A stretch of 64,000 bases of DNA from Diphasiastrum complanatum. Its lineage: Eukaryota > Streptophyta > Lycopodiopsida > Lycopodiales > Lycopodiaceae. Shown here in pieces: positions 45,248 to 57,672 of the stretch. Every line of letters begins with the position of its first letter. Positions within the stretch are counted from its first letter, which is position 1. The position numbers and the translations under genes are program-made. Below the pieces are notes generated by a model, which searched no databases, had not been told where the DNA came from, and saw only the letters and a list, made by a program, of their open reading frames with translations. Location: positions 14,341,601 to 14,405,600 of the forward strand of contig CM055102.1 in assembly GCA_029204225.1 (NCBI GenBank), read 5' to 3'.

Positions 45248-45800
45248 TCAATATGTTTCCAAGGCAAAAGGGATGAAATCTTCACCACGATCATTATAAT
45301 CTCGTTCCTTTTCTTGAGCTACGTGAGATGCAACGGCCCCTTGTGTGGTGGAAGAACGACGAAGGAGGTCCTGACGTGAGGGATCATCAATAACAACATC
45401 TCCTAGAGTGTGAATTCTCTCACGTGAGAGAACAAGGTCAACTCGACGTCGAGAAAATTGCAAAGAAGGCCTGGGTAAAATGTGTTTGGTCTTGAACAAC
45501 AAGAAAACCACTATCATGAGCAATAGCAGCAAGAACATCATGAATGGAATCATGTGAAACAATACGTTCTCCACCTGAGGGGAACCGCATAAGATGAGTA
45601 CCCAGGGAATCCAACACATGCCCACATGAACACTTAGAGAGACCAATTAATATCAAACGTAAAAGTCCCAATCTAGTTCAAAGGGCAATTACAAACAAGT
45701 CTTTGTTGAGTCGCAAGAGTGGAAGAACTGGACATGCAACCAACCAAGCCCATGCACCTGGACCAGCACATGAAAGAAGACGAGCTCAAATTGCATCAGA
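45248..45800 (-). pseudogene. LINE C-terminal fragment (zinc-finger and downstream domain)
   Basis: Read on the minus strand, shifting frames give WLVACPVLPLLRLNKDLF, then KCSCGHVLDSLGTHLMRFPS, then HDSIHDVLAAIAHDSGF and, in the next frame, SRRRVDLVLSRERIHTLGDV and GEDFIPFALETY. From memory this is the post-RT region of plant LINEs with a C-x-C-G...H...C-like motif. It may belong to the same family as the EN/RT fragment at 4735-6350. No poly-A tail was found at the 45248 end. Confidence 0.65.
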
Positions 45801-46724
45801 AGGTGAATCATTGATAAGTTGACTAAAAGAATTAGAGTGAAAATGCTCCATACATATCCATCCTCGAAATTTTTGATAACCACCTGCATTTTACTCCATT
45901 TCTTTCCATTATGTTTTTTTGGTATCATCAACCCTTGGATCACCGAGAATCTAACCTCAGTGTGTGATCCCAACTCAAGCACAAGTGTGGAATATTTTTT
46001 TCGCATTATGAAACATCTTCACGCATTCTTGTTTAAGATTATTCCTACACCTGCTTTGTTAGGAATCTATGTAAATATATTACAACTCACGATGAAGCAT
46101 AGCAGTTATAGTTAGTTAAAACCGGTTTCTTATTATGTAAAATGGAAACCCTAAAATAGTCTGTTCTTGGCATGTAACTAAATAGGTGTATATATACTCA
46201 TCTCATTTTTGGTAATAGACACGCGTTTTTGTAAGATCTTTTTCGTCCCCTGTATTTCGTATGAGCTTATCATTGTGCATGTTGTGTGATTCTTTGTTTT
46301 CATCATTTACAAGTATAGTTGTCGATAGAGGTATTGTTGTAACAAGATCGATCTAACTATGGTTATGGGCCCACTTGCGCGATAAATTTAGAATCAATGA
46401 GATGCGTGAACCTAGTATCACAGACAGGATGATCGATCATGCAAGAAGAGATCACATGAGACGGCTATCACGTTAGGAAAAGTGATAATTTGATTTCAAA
46501 AGATCGAGAAACGCTCATATGAGATGGCGGCAGATAACAGATTCGATTTTAGAATGATCGAGCGATTGGATGGATCTGGAAGTTGAAGATCGTCCTGAGA
46601 GAAAGAGGGTTGTGGGGAGTGGTCAACGGCACTGAGGTGATGAGGTAGACGAAGAGGGACTTCCAAAGAGTGTGGCTTAGGTAGAAGCTGTGAATCTGAA
46701 AGAGGCCAAGGGATACATGATATT

Positions 46725-47386
46725 ATGCATGGTGCTAGGAGATGCAGCAGTAGCCTAGGTCCGGGACACACTCAAGCGAACCTGGTCGAAGAAGAGAAAA
46801 CAAAAGAATTGCCCAAGGTTTATGATTTGATGGTTGTGATCAAGGATCAGGGCAACAACTCAAGTAACATGTGGGAAAGCAGCAGCGAAAGCGTGGTAAA
46901 ACTTGATGCGGATAAAGAACAAAGCGACGATTTCGTGGATAGTTGTTGGTATGTGGACTATGGAATGAGTTCCCACATGACATTTGAGAGGAAAGGCTTC
47001 ATCACATATGAGTTGGTGACGAGGAAGAGAGAGATCACTATGGGAGACCAAGGAAAGGCAGATGTAGTAGGCATTGGTTCGGTAGTCGTATGGCTAGAAA
47101 AGAGCTAGTAATTCAAAAAGTCCTCCACGTGTCTAACTTAGAAAAGAGCTTGATCTCATTGGGATCCCTCACAGTCAAAAAAATGAGAATTTTCTTTGAA
47201 AGACAAGGATGCGTGATTACAGATGAAGGTGAGATAATTGCAATAGGCTTCAGAATGGGATCAAGCGGGCTGTATCAACTACAAGGGAGAATACTTGAGA
47301 GATCGGTAGCTTACATCAACTTGGAATCCAAATCTGTTCAAGGGTTTGCAGATCCCAAGGCAATTCTAACCCTAGTTAATAAGTGA
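46725..47386 (+). pseudogene. Copia relic: protease and GAG-pre-integrase region
   Basis: Two plus-strand frames shifted near 47095. The first has the copia protease region CWYVDYGMSSHMTFERKGF, where the family has D-S-G-(A/T)-(S/T); the catalytic triad is altered to DYG. The second gives VLHVSNLEKSLISLGSL and GLYQLQGRILER, the usual linker before integrase. Nothing after it survives. The flanks 45801-46724 and 47400-48017 are AT-rich and may include LTR remains (a TCCTATATAAGTAGC near 47667), but no pair was found. Confidence 0.6.
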
Positions 47387-48017
47387 GAGAGATTTGGCAC
47401 TCTCCGTGTGTAAGTCCAACCCGATGATCACATAGAAATTTGATAATTAGAAAGTCAATAAAAGAACTTTAGGCCTTTTTGTAGGACTTTTAATGTCGCA
47501 GGGCCTAAATGTCAAGTTAGTGAATAAAATAGGGGTTCCCACCAAATTTCAATTTCAAATTGGTTCCCTCCAATTATTGACTGGGTTTCCACTCTTTTTT
47601 AGATTTGAATAGTTAGAGAGGTAGGAATTAGCCAATAGGAATTAGGGCACCCATCTCCTCAATTTCCTATATAAGTAGCAATTTCGAATGATTGTACATG
47701 TTTTCATCTTCATTTCAATACAAACAGATTGGCTCTTTTATGGAATGGACTTGTGAATGTCCTTGCTCTAATCTCTTTTTCTCCATCTCTCATATTTTCG
47801 TTGTATTTGCTAATTGTTGGATCTGAAGTTTATTGGAATTGCTATTTCTTATGCTTTTTGAGAGAGAGAAAAAAATAGTAAGCTATTTGGATTTAGGATG
47901 AATGGTTCTAGTGTTAATGGTTGTAGGGCTAATGCTTAGTGTTAATTGATCTTAGAGTTAATTGTGGATCATCCATGCATACTAGATTTGATTTATGTTA
48001 TCGCTCTCATGGGATCA

Positions 48018-48478
48018 AGTTATGATCAAAATCTCAAGTGTTGAATCAATGAAGCATAAAAGACAACAATAGACTAAAGCCTTACAAGCAATAGACAAGA
48101 CAATAGGTTCTCCCACGAAAAGCAATACCAATCAATAATCTGAAAAATGAGTGTACAAATGCCCCTATAAATACCCTACCAATGAACCCCTTAAAATAGG
48201 AATTCAAAAGTAAAGGGAGGCAAAATGTGGAGGAAAAATAGTGCGCCCTCCTACGGGCCCCCACTCCACATATAACCATATAATAAGGGCCCAAGGCCAG
48301 TCAATGTCATAAAAAAGGACCCAGTGCAGGTCATAAGCATATAAAAAGGCTCTGGGACCTGTACATGACTAATATAAAATACGTAACCAGAAATATACAT
48401 AACCAACAGTAAATGTAAAGAGGCCTGCGGAGTATATGCAGAGTAGCCCAGTAGGCCTATATCATGTAGTCTGTAACT
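48018..48478 (-). repeat. 3' LTR of the truncated C-like gypsy (461 bp)
   Basis: Termini AGTTAC...CATAACT match the unusual end sequences of gypsy C, in a clearly diverged family member. Confidence 0.65.
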
Positions 48479-49312
48479 CTCCCTGGCTAAAAAGAACATT
48501 GCCCCCAATGTAGGCAAAATAAGAAAAGAACCAGTGCTAGAGAAAAATACTGCATCAAGATATCCCATTTGAGAAAGGAACATCAAGAGAAGTCGGAGCA
48601 TCCCGAGAAGCAATGGTAGCTGCAAGTGATCGAGCCTGATCAGCCAGGATAGGGGTATGATAAAAAACATCAATGGGCTCCCAAGTAGTCTCCTCAATAG
48701 GACGACCATCCCACTGGCCCAAAAACTGAACCTGCCAATGGCGACGACTATGCAATAAGCGCACCTGTAAAATAGCAGCTGGCAGGAATGGAAAAAGCTC
48801 TGGATCTGTAGGAAATGAGGAATCTCGAGGAGCATCATCCTCAATAGCAACACGTAATAAACTGACATGAAAGATATCACAAGCCCGAGCAGGTAACTCA
48901 AGACGATATGTAACTGGATTGAGGCACTCAAGAATCTGAAAATGCCCATAATAGCGCGGCGGCGCCGATGACGATCAACCATGGTCCTGTACCGCTGCTG
49001 AATATGTTGTAAATGAGTAGCAACTCTAGTAATAGTCTCCCGAGCACTCAAAAGATGAGATGAAATAGTAACAGGTGCATCATCTGGAGGAGCAGGTATA
49101 CTGGGTAGAACTGGTGAGTATCCATGAGCAAGCAGGAAAGGAGAAACACTTGAGCTGGAACTAATAGAACTGTTATAACTATACTCAGCCAAACATAAAT
49201 GCTGATCCCAATCATGACCAGAAGGAGAAACATAATGTCGTAAATAATCCTCCAATACCCGGTTAATAACCTCAGACTGACCATCCGTAGAAAAATGATA
49301 AGCATCTTGGAA
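48018..49312 (-). mobile_element. Truncated gypsy related to C: integrase end, chromodomain and 3' LTR
   Basis: On the minus strand the homology with gypsy C starts abruptly at about 49312 inside integrase (GQSEVINRVLEDYLRHYV, then DRHRRR). After an internal deletion near 48960 it ends with the chromodomain (QVQFLGQWDGRPIEETTWEP). The purine tract CAGGGAG leads into an LTR that begins AGTTACAGAC (48478) and ends ...CATAACT (48018). It shares TGGCCTTGGGCCC and GAGTGGGGGCC motifs with the LTR of C. There is no 5' LTR; the right end abuts copia E. Confidence 0.75.
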
Positions 49313-49319
49313 ATAGAGG

Positions 49320-51750
49320 AAGTTGATCATTTTCATCATACTATAGTTGCTGAACTGCAACATCATCATCTTTGGATTTGTTGTTGGCATGTTGTTCGTC
49401 AAGAGTAGATGAGCTTGGACCTTCAATGGGAATAGTCGACTGAGGAACTGGAAAGTTCAATATGTCAGGAGAATCTGACAGGTCGGCTATGTGGGCACTA
49501 CCTTTTCCTTTGAGGTCGATAAACTGATCTTCGATGAAGGTGACATCCCGGCTAGTGAATATCTTCGACTCGATGGGATTGAACAACTTGTAGGCTTGAT
49601 CTGAAGTAGTGTAGCTGATGACAATACATTTGATACTCTGAAAATCGAACTTCTTTCTGAGATCATGAAGAATCTATGCATAAGCTATACATCCAAAAAC
49701 TCTTAAGTTTGATAAAGAAGGTTTAGTACTTGTCCAAACTTCGAATGGTATTTTGTCTAAGAGACTTTTAGTAGGACATCTATTCTGAATATAGGTCAAT
49801 GTTGAAACAACTTTAGCCAAGAAGGACTTCGGAAGTGTCGCATGTGATAATATCCACTTTGCCGATTCAACTAAGGTTCTGTTCTTTCTCTCAGTAAGAC
49901 CATTTGACTGAGGCGAATAGGAGGTAATGTATTATTGCTCAATGTCGTTGTTAAGGCAATACTCCTTGAATTTGGTGAAGACGTATTCTCCCCCATTGTT
50001 GGATCTCAATGCTTTGACTCGTTTACCAGTCTGTTTTATGCATGCTCTTTGAATTGTCTGAACTTGATGAAAGTCTCTGATTTCTGTTTAATGAAATAAA
50101 CAGCTGTTCTTCTAGTGAATTCGTCAATAAAGGTAATTAAATACTTTGCATCTAGTAATGAAAGAGTTTGCATAGGTCCACATATTCTGTATGAACAACA
50201 TCTAGCAGACCTTTTGATGCATGTCTATGACTTGGTCTAAAAGGAATCCTAGTTTGCTTTCCAAGGATGCAGCTATGGCAGACAAGGAGATCGACTTTGC
50301 TAGAAGGATAGTCGAGATTAAGTGCCAGATATTGTCTGGACATGTTCGAAATAGATGCGTAATTCAAGTGTCCTAAGCGATGATGCCATAGTAATACTCT
50401 ATTGACAAGAACAGAGGTTTTCAAGGCTTGACTAGAATCAGAATAACAATGTGCCAATCTATATAAGTATCCATGTCTCTTGTCGAGTACAAGGATCTTA
50501 TTACTCCTATCGATAACTCTGCATTGATCAGACTCAAACTCCACTTTATGACCTAAATCTGTAATTCTAACAGATTTATAGAGAGTTTGGGAACATACAA
50601 GACTTTTGTCAGTACCTTCACCTTCGATAGTGTGAGTACTATCGTCACCAAGATGAACATACTTCTTTGTGTTGTAAGGCATAGAGGATTGGAAAATCTC
50701 ACGATGATTGGTCATATGTTGAGTACATATAGTGTGAGTACTATCGTCACCAAGATGAACATACTTCTTTGTGTTGTAAGGCATATAGGATTGGAAAATC
50801 TCACGATGATTGGTCATATGTTGAGTAGGTCCGGAATCCAGAAACAACGAATCATCCGAATTCGCGTATTTGTCTTTGACCATAAAAGTGTCTTCGTCCA
50901 TTTCGACTTCAGGAGATGCTGTAACTGTATTTGCTTGTTGATTAGGTTGCTTGGCTGCATTCTTTTCTTTGAGAATTTGACAATCCTGGATCTCATGGTT
51001 ATTGCGTTTGCAATACCTACAAAACATCTTCTTCTTTGATGAATGTGGATTCGATGATTGTTCTTGACCTTGAGTCTATTTTTGATTCAATGTAGACTGC
51101 TTGGAGCTTTTTTGCTTCTGTCATTTCGAGCCCTTGTTGACATATAGAACATGAGATGAAGAGGTAGACGAAGTGTCTTGACTTCTTCAATTATCTTCTT
51201 GCGCAACATGGTGATAATTCTAGTAAGAGTTAAATATGAGTGTGTCGTGATGATCATCACCCAATTCTCATATGTAGAGGGCAGGCTTGAAAGCAATGTC
51301 ATAATTGCATCTTGATCGTCCGACAGCGGCCATCTGTTGCAAGAGATTCTTAAATTGGTTAGTTTGATTCTAAAGAGAATCACCATTTGACATCTTGAGT
51401 GTGAAGAATTTCCTTCGTAGGTGTAATTTGGTAGTTACGTCTCTCACATCATATAGTGAGCTCAAGATGTCCCAAACTTCTTTCGAAGTCTTAGCTTCAG
51501 CTATGTGACCAATTTGAGTATCTGATTTATTGAGGATAATAAGCACGAAAGCTTTACCATCCTTTGATTTTCATTTTGAGTCTTTTGTGTCGTCTTCAGA
51601 TTTCACTTCGATATCTATAACAACATCCCACAACTCATTGGTGATTAGCAAGGTCTTCATCTTAAATCTCCATAAATGATAAATGGATCCATTCAGCTTG
51701 TATGCGATAAGACTGGCTGTTGATCAGTTTTTGGACATTGGTCCGTATCA
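49320..51750 (-). pseudogene. Copia E: decayed gag-protease-integrase
   Basis: From the right (minus strand): gag (YKLNGSIYHLWRFKMKTLLI near 51700, then LSSLPSTYENWVMIITTHSY), zinc knuckle MFCRYCKRNNHEIQDC near 51020, protease FLDSGPTQHMTN near 50830, pre-integrase LWHHRLGHLNYASISNMS, integrase zinc CHSCILGKQTRIPF, and catalytic core pieces to 49690 with stops (GGEYVFTKF, SPQSNGLTERKNRTL). The C-terminal part ends around 49341, where the C-like gypsy begins; RT is absent. A 102-bp tandem duplication disrupts the protease. Confidence 0.75.
50631..50834 (-). repeat. In-frame tandem duplication of 102 bp in copia E protease
   Basis: A unit containing TGTGAGTACTATCGTCACC occurs at 50631 and again at 50733. 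The encoded 34 residues (QHMTNHREIFQS.MPYNTKK...) are repeated with one substitution (Y/S), just after the protease active site. The repeat copies are almost identical although the element is decayed. Confidence 0.85.
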
Positions 51751-53385
51751 GTTCAATTTGTTTAAAGCATAAGTATGAATAGTTCTCACCGTATATATTT
51801 CTTATCGCTAAAAGAAATGGTGCAGATAGGCAAATCCATGCTATGCTAACCCTGGTGACTTGAAAAAACCGTCACGCACTACTGTCCATACTCGTGAGCA
51901 TATCCATGTTTTCCAGTCGTATCTCACCATAATCTGATATAACTACTGAATGGGTAATAAATTTGTAAAAGTCATGGTTGAATAGTGTAGTTACGAATAA
52001 ACTTACGTTTATCGTAACTCCATATCCAACCCATGGTTTTTAAGACCTTGTATTGGATAGACTATATGTTATTGGGGAGGTTTCTGTAGCTTTTACAAGG
52101 TATTAGGGCAGATTTGTGCCATTCTAATCCTTTTGTAAGAACCGTTTATCTTACACAAATCCATGTTGTCCAAGATAATTCGAAGAGAAACCTTGTTTCA
52201 GGACAGCGTAGGTGTCATTACACATAGAGTAGTTACATCATTTATGAAGTGGTAGAATCAAACTAAGTAAGAACCAACTTATTTCCACATTTAGGATCAT
52301 TATTAGTCACCGAGAATGGAATATATTTGTAAAGAGACACCTTCCCTTTTGAGCATAAGTGGTGTATGCAAAGTTTAAAAATTGTTCGGAGAACTCATAC
52401 TTGGATGATCGTAGAAGTGACTTTTTGTGAGGATGCCATGTTAGTCCTTTGAGTGCTCTTGTTTTCTTTGGACTCGAACAATTCATAATGTTATTGTCAA
52501 ATAATGTGAAAACAGCACTTAGCATGTTAAGGAAAACCTATTAATCATTGCTTATATAAGTCTGAAACAAATGGTACTATGTGCACACCTGTGCAGACGC
52601 TTATAGCCTTATGGTTCGAAACCGAACCTAATAAAAAACGAAGATAGTAGTAATATTCAATGCTACAAAGAGCGCAAGTTTTATCTGTTAGTGCTTAAAC
52701 ACATTAGTATTCCTTTTGAAATATCAACCAGTCAAAAGTATGATAGCGGACAAGTTAAAGCATGAGATATACTAATCATAATCAGAACATGCCAGTATCT
52801 GAGTTGTAACTTTTGTATGATAGCATGATAGTATAGTAGCTTCATCTCTAGACTACGTACGTAACCTTTCGTTACTTATAGAACAACCAAACATTCATAC
52901 TATCCTTTGAAGGATAGTAATGCTTATTGTGTATTGTAGTTATCAAAAAAAAAATTCATCCTTTCATATCTATGATAAAGAGTTTGAGTACATACGACTG
53001 TTTAAAAAGTAAGAAGTGCTTCATCACTGGTCATCCTGACCAAAGCAAGCTTTTGTCTCAACACATAATATGTGATGCATGCCTATCATTATCATGCTTA
53101 AAAAAGTATGTGGTAGGAAGCATTGGTTCATCGCTGGTCCATCGCTGGACAACATACCATACATATCCATTTTTCAAGCACATAGCTTAAGAGAGTCCGT
53201 TGTAGGTCCATCGCTGGAAACAACATATCTTCAAAACATTCATACAATATTGAGCATGCTTCGAAGAGTATTTATGATGAAAAAAGCCATGCAAACATAC
53301 GTGTGAACCTCGCTGATCCATCGCTGGATAGCGGATCCACAACATCACATTTATCACTCAAAAAAAAGATACCATTCGTATGTAG
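51751..53385. other. No gene found; contains a dispersed TCCATCGCTGGA motif
   Basis: AT-rich sequence without coding features or a paired LTR; part may be the unrecognised 5' LTR of copia E. At 53129-53330 the near-palindrome TCCATCGCTGGA, or a close variant, appears four times (about 53129, 53140, 53208 and 53318), just left of the CACTA element. Confidence 0.4.
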
Positions 53386-53399
53386 CACAACAACACCCG

Positions 53400-53910
53400 C
53401 CGCGATTTGTGACGTGTTTTGCAATGTAAATCGCGGGCTTAATTTTTTTTTAATTCGTCGCGGACGTCGGAAAAACACGTCGCTATAAGGTCGTCGGAAT
53501 CCAACGACTTTAAAAAGCATCGCACTACTATGGGCACAACGTGCCGGATTCTGAAACGTATTTTCTCGATCATGTAAACCCGATCTGACATAGACATCGC
53601 AATGCGATGTCTGACATGGACGTCGCATTGCGATGTCCGACATGTACGTCACATTGCGACATCCAAAGACGTCGCAAACGCTCTGACATGGATGTCGCAT
53701 TGCGACGAAACCGAATTCAATTGGATTCCAACATCTGTAAACAAAGAATGATGTCAAAATTTCACCGACGGATGTCCGACGCCCATCTGACATCCATTTG
53801 ACGTATGCTTGGATGTCAGAATCCGACGTTTCATAAAGTTGTTGGATTGATCAAAAAATGTGTCCGACGTCTATCTGACGCGTTAGGATGTCGGATTTCG
53901 ACGTCCCAAA
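53400..53910 (+). repeat. CACTA subterminal repeat array
   Basis: Repeated 10-20 bp units with the core GACGTCGCATTGCGAC/GACATCGCAATGCGATG, in both orientations, and later GATGTC(G/A)GA.TCCGACGT units. Such arrays are bound by the DNA-binding protein of CACTA elements. The density of CG here contrasts with the AT-rich surroundings. Confidence 0.7.
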
Positions 53911-54579
53911 TTAGGTTAAAAAAAATAAAAAAATGCGTAAAAAACAACGCGCGCATTTTTATCGGGCTATTCTTGGAGTTGAGTTCTTGGAGAAGCGATG
54001 TTCGTGAAATGTTTTTAAAACAATATCTTTGAGTTGCATTCAACATTTGGATCAAAGAACAAACTAAGCATGAGGTACTTTTCATTCTTAAACTACTTTT
54101 CATTTTATATTTTATTGCATTACTTCATATTCATTATGAATGACAATACTTTATTGCATTGCTTTGTGCACATCATAAATTTCATTTAGATTTTTAGATA
54201 TAATATTGATTGTTGTTTTGAAATCCGACATTTCTTAGTTGATTATTACGTTAATCCACATCCCTAAATTTGACATTGCAATTTTTGAAAAAAAAAACAT
54301 TGCACATAAAAAAGCAATGGCAATATAGCACGACCATTTGCAATAATAATATTTTTCATTATATGAATTAATGTATTACAAAATTGGTGCTTTAATGTCG
54401 CACGAGTCTTTCTAGATCTAACGTCAACTAAAACCTATAAATCTAATCTATTCGTCGTCGTCGTGACGTCCAGTCTGCATGAACACAAGCAAACAAACTA
54501 CATTAATATTTAATGCTTGATTGTATTAAATTAAATAAAATTGACGTCGAAATACAAACCACGTTAGTATAAATACAGA

Positions 54580-55085
54580 AACTAGTACTTACATTTGGAG
54601 GATGACCCTCGCTCTTTAGTTTGTCGACTAATGTGTCGTACGATTCCCTGAAGGCAAATTCGTACTCCTCCTTAGTTGGCAGACGTCCACAGTCCGCCAA
54701 CTATCCATGCATTCAATTGAAGTTGAAATTAATTTAGGACTACGTTGGTCACGAAGGGTACCAATAACCTGTCGTTTATCGGCGGCAGATTGTTCAAACC
54801 ATTTATCAAATAATCTGTCGCCAAATGACATTGGCATAAAGAATAGAGTCGGTCCAAAACCACCATCCCTTTTCTATTGGCAATTATATTGCCTTGAGGA
54901 TCCACGTCGTAATAAGGATTTGTGGATGACTCTTCGGTGGGGGTGGGAGCCGCGGCCTCTTGTGAGGGGCCACCCTCATTTTGGCTAAGCATATTTTGCA
55001 GTTGTGTTTTTTGCTCGGTTTTAATGATTCATATAAATTTTTTACAAAGTCTCTTGAGCTTTCACCACTGCCTGACCCCGACATG
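54580..55085 (-). pseudogene. CACTA second gene on the opposite strand (candidate DNA-binding protein)
   Basis: On the minus strand from ATG 55085: MSGSGSGESSRDFVKNLYES. After a one-base shift near 55020 the frame continues with TQLQNMLSQNEGGPSQEAA and NPYYDVDPQGNIIANRKG; after another shift come FGDRLFDKWFEQSAADKRQV and KEEYEFAFRESYDTLVDKLK, ending at a donor-like AAT|GTAAGTAC near 54592. The composition suggests a tnpA/Transposase_24-like protein of CACTA elements, but the family is inferred from position and style, not from a firm motif. Confidence 0.45.
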
Positions 55086-55452
55086 ATTACTACATTCATA
55101 AACATACAATACATTACAATAAACCCTAATATATTGAAATGAAGTAGAAAAGAAAATCGATTACAGAACTTTAATGCATATTGGAGTGGGACTTTCATAC
55201 CTGTGTTAACAAAAGAAGAGAGATATGCGTGTAGAGCTCAAACCTGCACCAAGATTGGCATAAGAATCATGTAAGCGACAATGTATAAGAATAGGTATAT
55301 CTAAAAATTAAAACATTAGAATCATACAATAATTTTATGCTATTTGTGTTTTGTACTTGTGCATATATGCAGTTTATCACAACGAGATGAATTACATTCA
55401 GATCAGTCTAGCGATGAAGACAGTACTCAAGTTAACAGGGTAAGTAATAAAC

Positions 55453-57672
55453 ATGTTTGAATCTTACTTTGAAACAAATGAGAATGATGATATGCATGCA
55501 TCTTCTAATGAAAACGGAGATCACGAACAATTTGAGATGGATGAAGACAAGATTCTATTGCGCAAGGAGGCAGACACTCCTCTATATCCTGGAGCATCCA
55601 TTTCGAGACTAGCTACGTCAATTCTTATTCTAAACCTTCAAGCAACATACAAATGGAGTGATCGTAGCGTGACATCTTTATTTGGGTACTTAACGCATAA
55701 CACAACTATTATACTTTATAGCATATTTACATTAAGTTAATTTTTTTTCTTTTCTAACAACTCACATTGCCCTTATTTTAGGTTGTTGCATCGAATACTT
55801 CCGAAAGAAAATGTGATTTCTAAAACATGAAAAGAAGCACAAAAATTGATGACCGTGCTTGGAATGTATTACGACACAATACATGCATGTCTAGAAGACC
55901 ATGTTCTATATAGAGGTGAGTATTCATAAAAGCTTCAATGTCCAGTGTGTAACGCTTCATGTTTTCGAGATGACGTACAAGGGGATAAAGTGCCACGAAA
56001 AGTGTTACGACATTTTTCAATTATCCCACGATTGCAACATTTATTTCAATGTAAATCTTTGGCACAACTAATGGATTGGCATGTCAAAAATCGATCTACG
56101 GATGATGTGATGCGAGTACCAGGTGATTCACCTGCATGGAAACATATTGAAGACCATTGGCCCGAGTTTAAAAATGAACCTCGTAATTTGAGATTTGGCC
56201 TTGCTATGGATGGCGTAAATCCTTTTAGCATTCAAGCGTCAACTTGGTCCACATGGCCAGTTGTGCTCGTTAATTACAACATACCTCCATGGTTGAGTAT
56301 TAAAACAGGACACTTGTTATTGGCTTTATTGATTCCAGTAAAGTACAAGGCCGAGAACATGGATGTGTATCTTGCACCTTTGATCGATGAATTGTGCATT
56401 CTTTGGAATGGTATTCACGCTTATGACATCTCGAGACCTTTACAACAACAAAACTTCATTGTTTGTGGAATTTTAATGTGGATGATGCATGACTACCCCG
56501 GTTTAAGCGAATGTTTGGGTATCTATATAATGAATCTAATCTATTTTAGGGTTTAACGTTTGAGTATATTTAATTAAGCTTATGTTTAATTTGGTTTATG
56601 AACTATGCAGGTTTAACCACATCGGGTTACAACGCATGTTATATTTGTGGACCACTTTTGGAGGCTCGACATAGCACAAATATGTTAAAAAAAGTGGTGT
56701 ACGAAAATCATCGCAAATACTTGCCGCCTGATCATCATTTTCGAAAGTTGAATAGGCGATTTTTTGGAGGGCGAGGAGATAATCCTCTAACTACACCACC
56801 ACCCCCACGCATGGGAGTAGCGGAATGCCATGGCGAATGGCTTAAACATCACGACGTTAATTCTTCATGGAATGAATCCATTGATGGTATGAAACGGTTG
56901 TCTATTTTTCATAAATTACCCTATTGGAGGAATTTATTGATAAACCATCTATTGGATTCTATGCACATATTCAGAAACGTCAGTGAATCCTTATGGAACC
57001 ACATCATTGGCATAAAAGACAACTCCGCAGCTCATAAAGATCTACAAGCGGAGCAACTCTCATATGTTAAACATGTCGTAAAACAAATGAGAACTCCAAC
57101 AGGCTATGCACATTCTTTATGCAAGTCATTTACCAAAGATGGTAAATCAAGTGGATTGAAATCACATGATTGGCATAAGATGTTGCAATTCATACTTCCA
57201 CTTTCTATTCGAGGTCTCTTCAACGATGACGTACAAAATACGCTTTACAATTTGTCATCGATGATTAGGTTTGTATATTTTTTTAAGCACTTGTATAAAT
57301 ATGTGATATTTCAATTTTTTTGTGTTAAACAACCTAATGTACTATCAATCTTGCAGGTGGATTTCCTCAAAAGAAATAAAAAATAGTGAATTGGATTCCA
57401 CTAGTGCATTTGGTCAAAGAAGTATCAATTGCAAGACCTGTGCACACGAGATGAATGTTCTACCTTGAGCGCTTTATGAAAGTTTTGAAGGGCTTTGTGA
57501 GACAAAAGGCAAGGCCAGAAGGTAGCATTGCAGAAAGTTGGCTTGTACATGAATCTTTTTTTTATATCACCGAAATTATCTCATAATTGCATCCGACAAG
57601 TCCAAAAATGTGGTGTGAAGAAGAAGATGAACATGTTAAGGGTGAAGTACCACAAGGAAATGATGTGCAAAA
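55453..57672 (+). pseudogene. CACTA tnp2 transposase, 5' and central exons
   Basis: Exon A (from 55453) ends PLYPGASISRLATS..., YKWSDRSVTSLF; intron to 55781. Exon B (to 56518) has CPVCNASCFRDD, RHFSIIPRLQHLF, FGLAMDGVNPF, STWSTWPVVLVNYNIPPWL and MDVYLAPLIDELCILWNGI, the Transposase_21 core. Introns 56519-56610 and 57269-57356 have GT..AG ends and correct phases. Exon C continues with ACYICGP and LDSMHIFRNVSESLWNHII. Exon D carries a DUF4218 region (YLERFMKVLKGFVRQKARPEG), reached by a frameshift. In-frame TGA/TAA occur near 55828 and 55929. Interrupted by copia F after 57672. Confidence 0.85.

Noticed and set aside
53523-53534. CACTACTATGGG as the CACTA left terminus
   Set aside because: It has the canonical pentamer, but CG-rich subterminal repeats already begin about 120 bp to its left, so 53386 is preferred though not proven.
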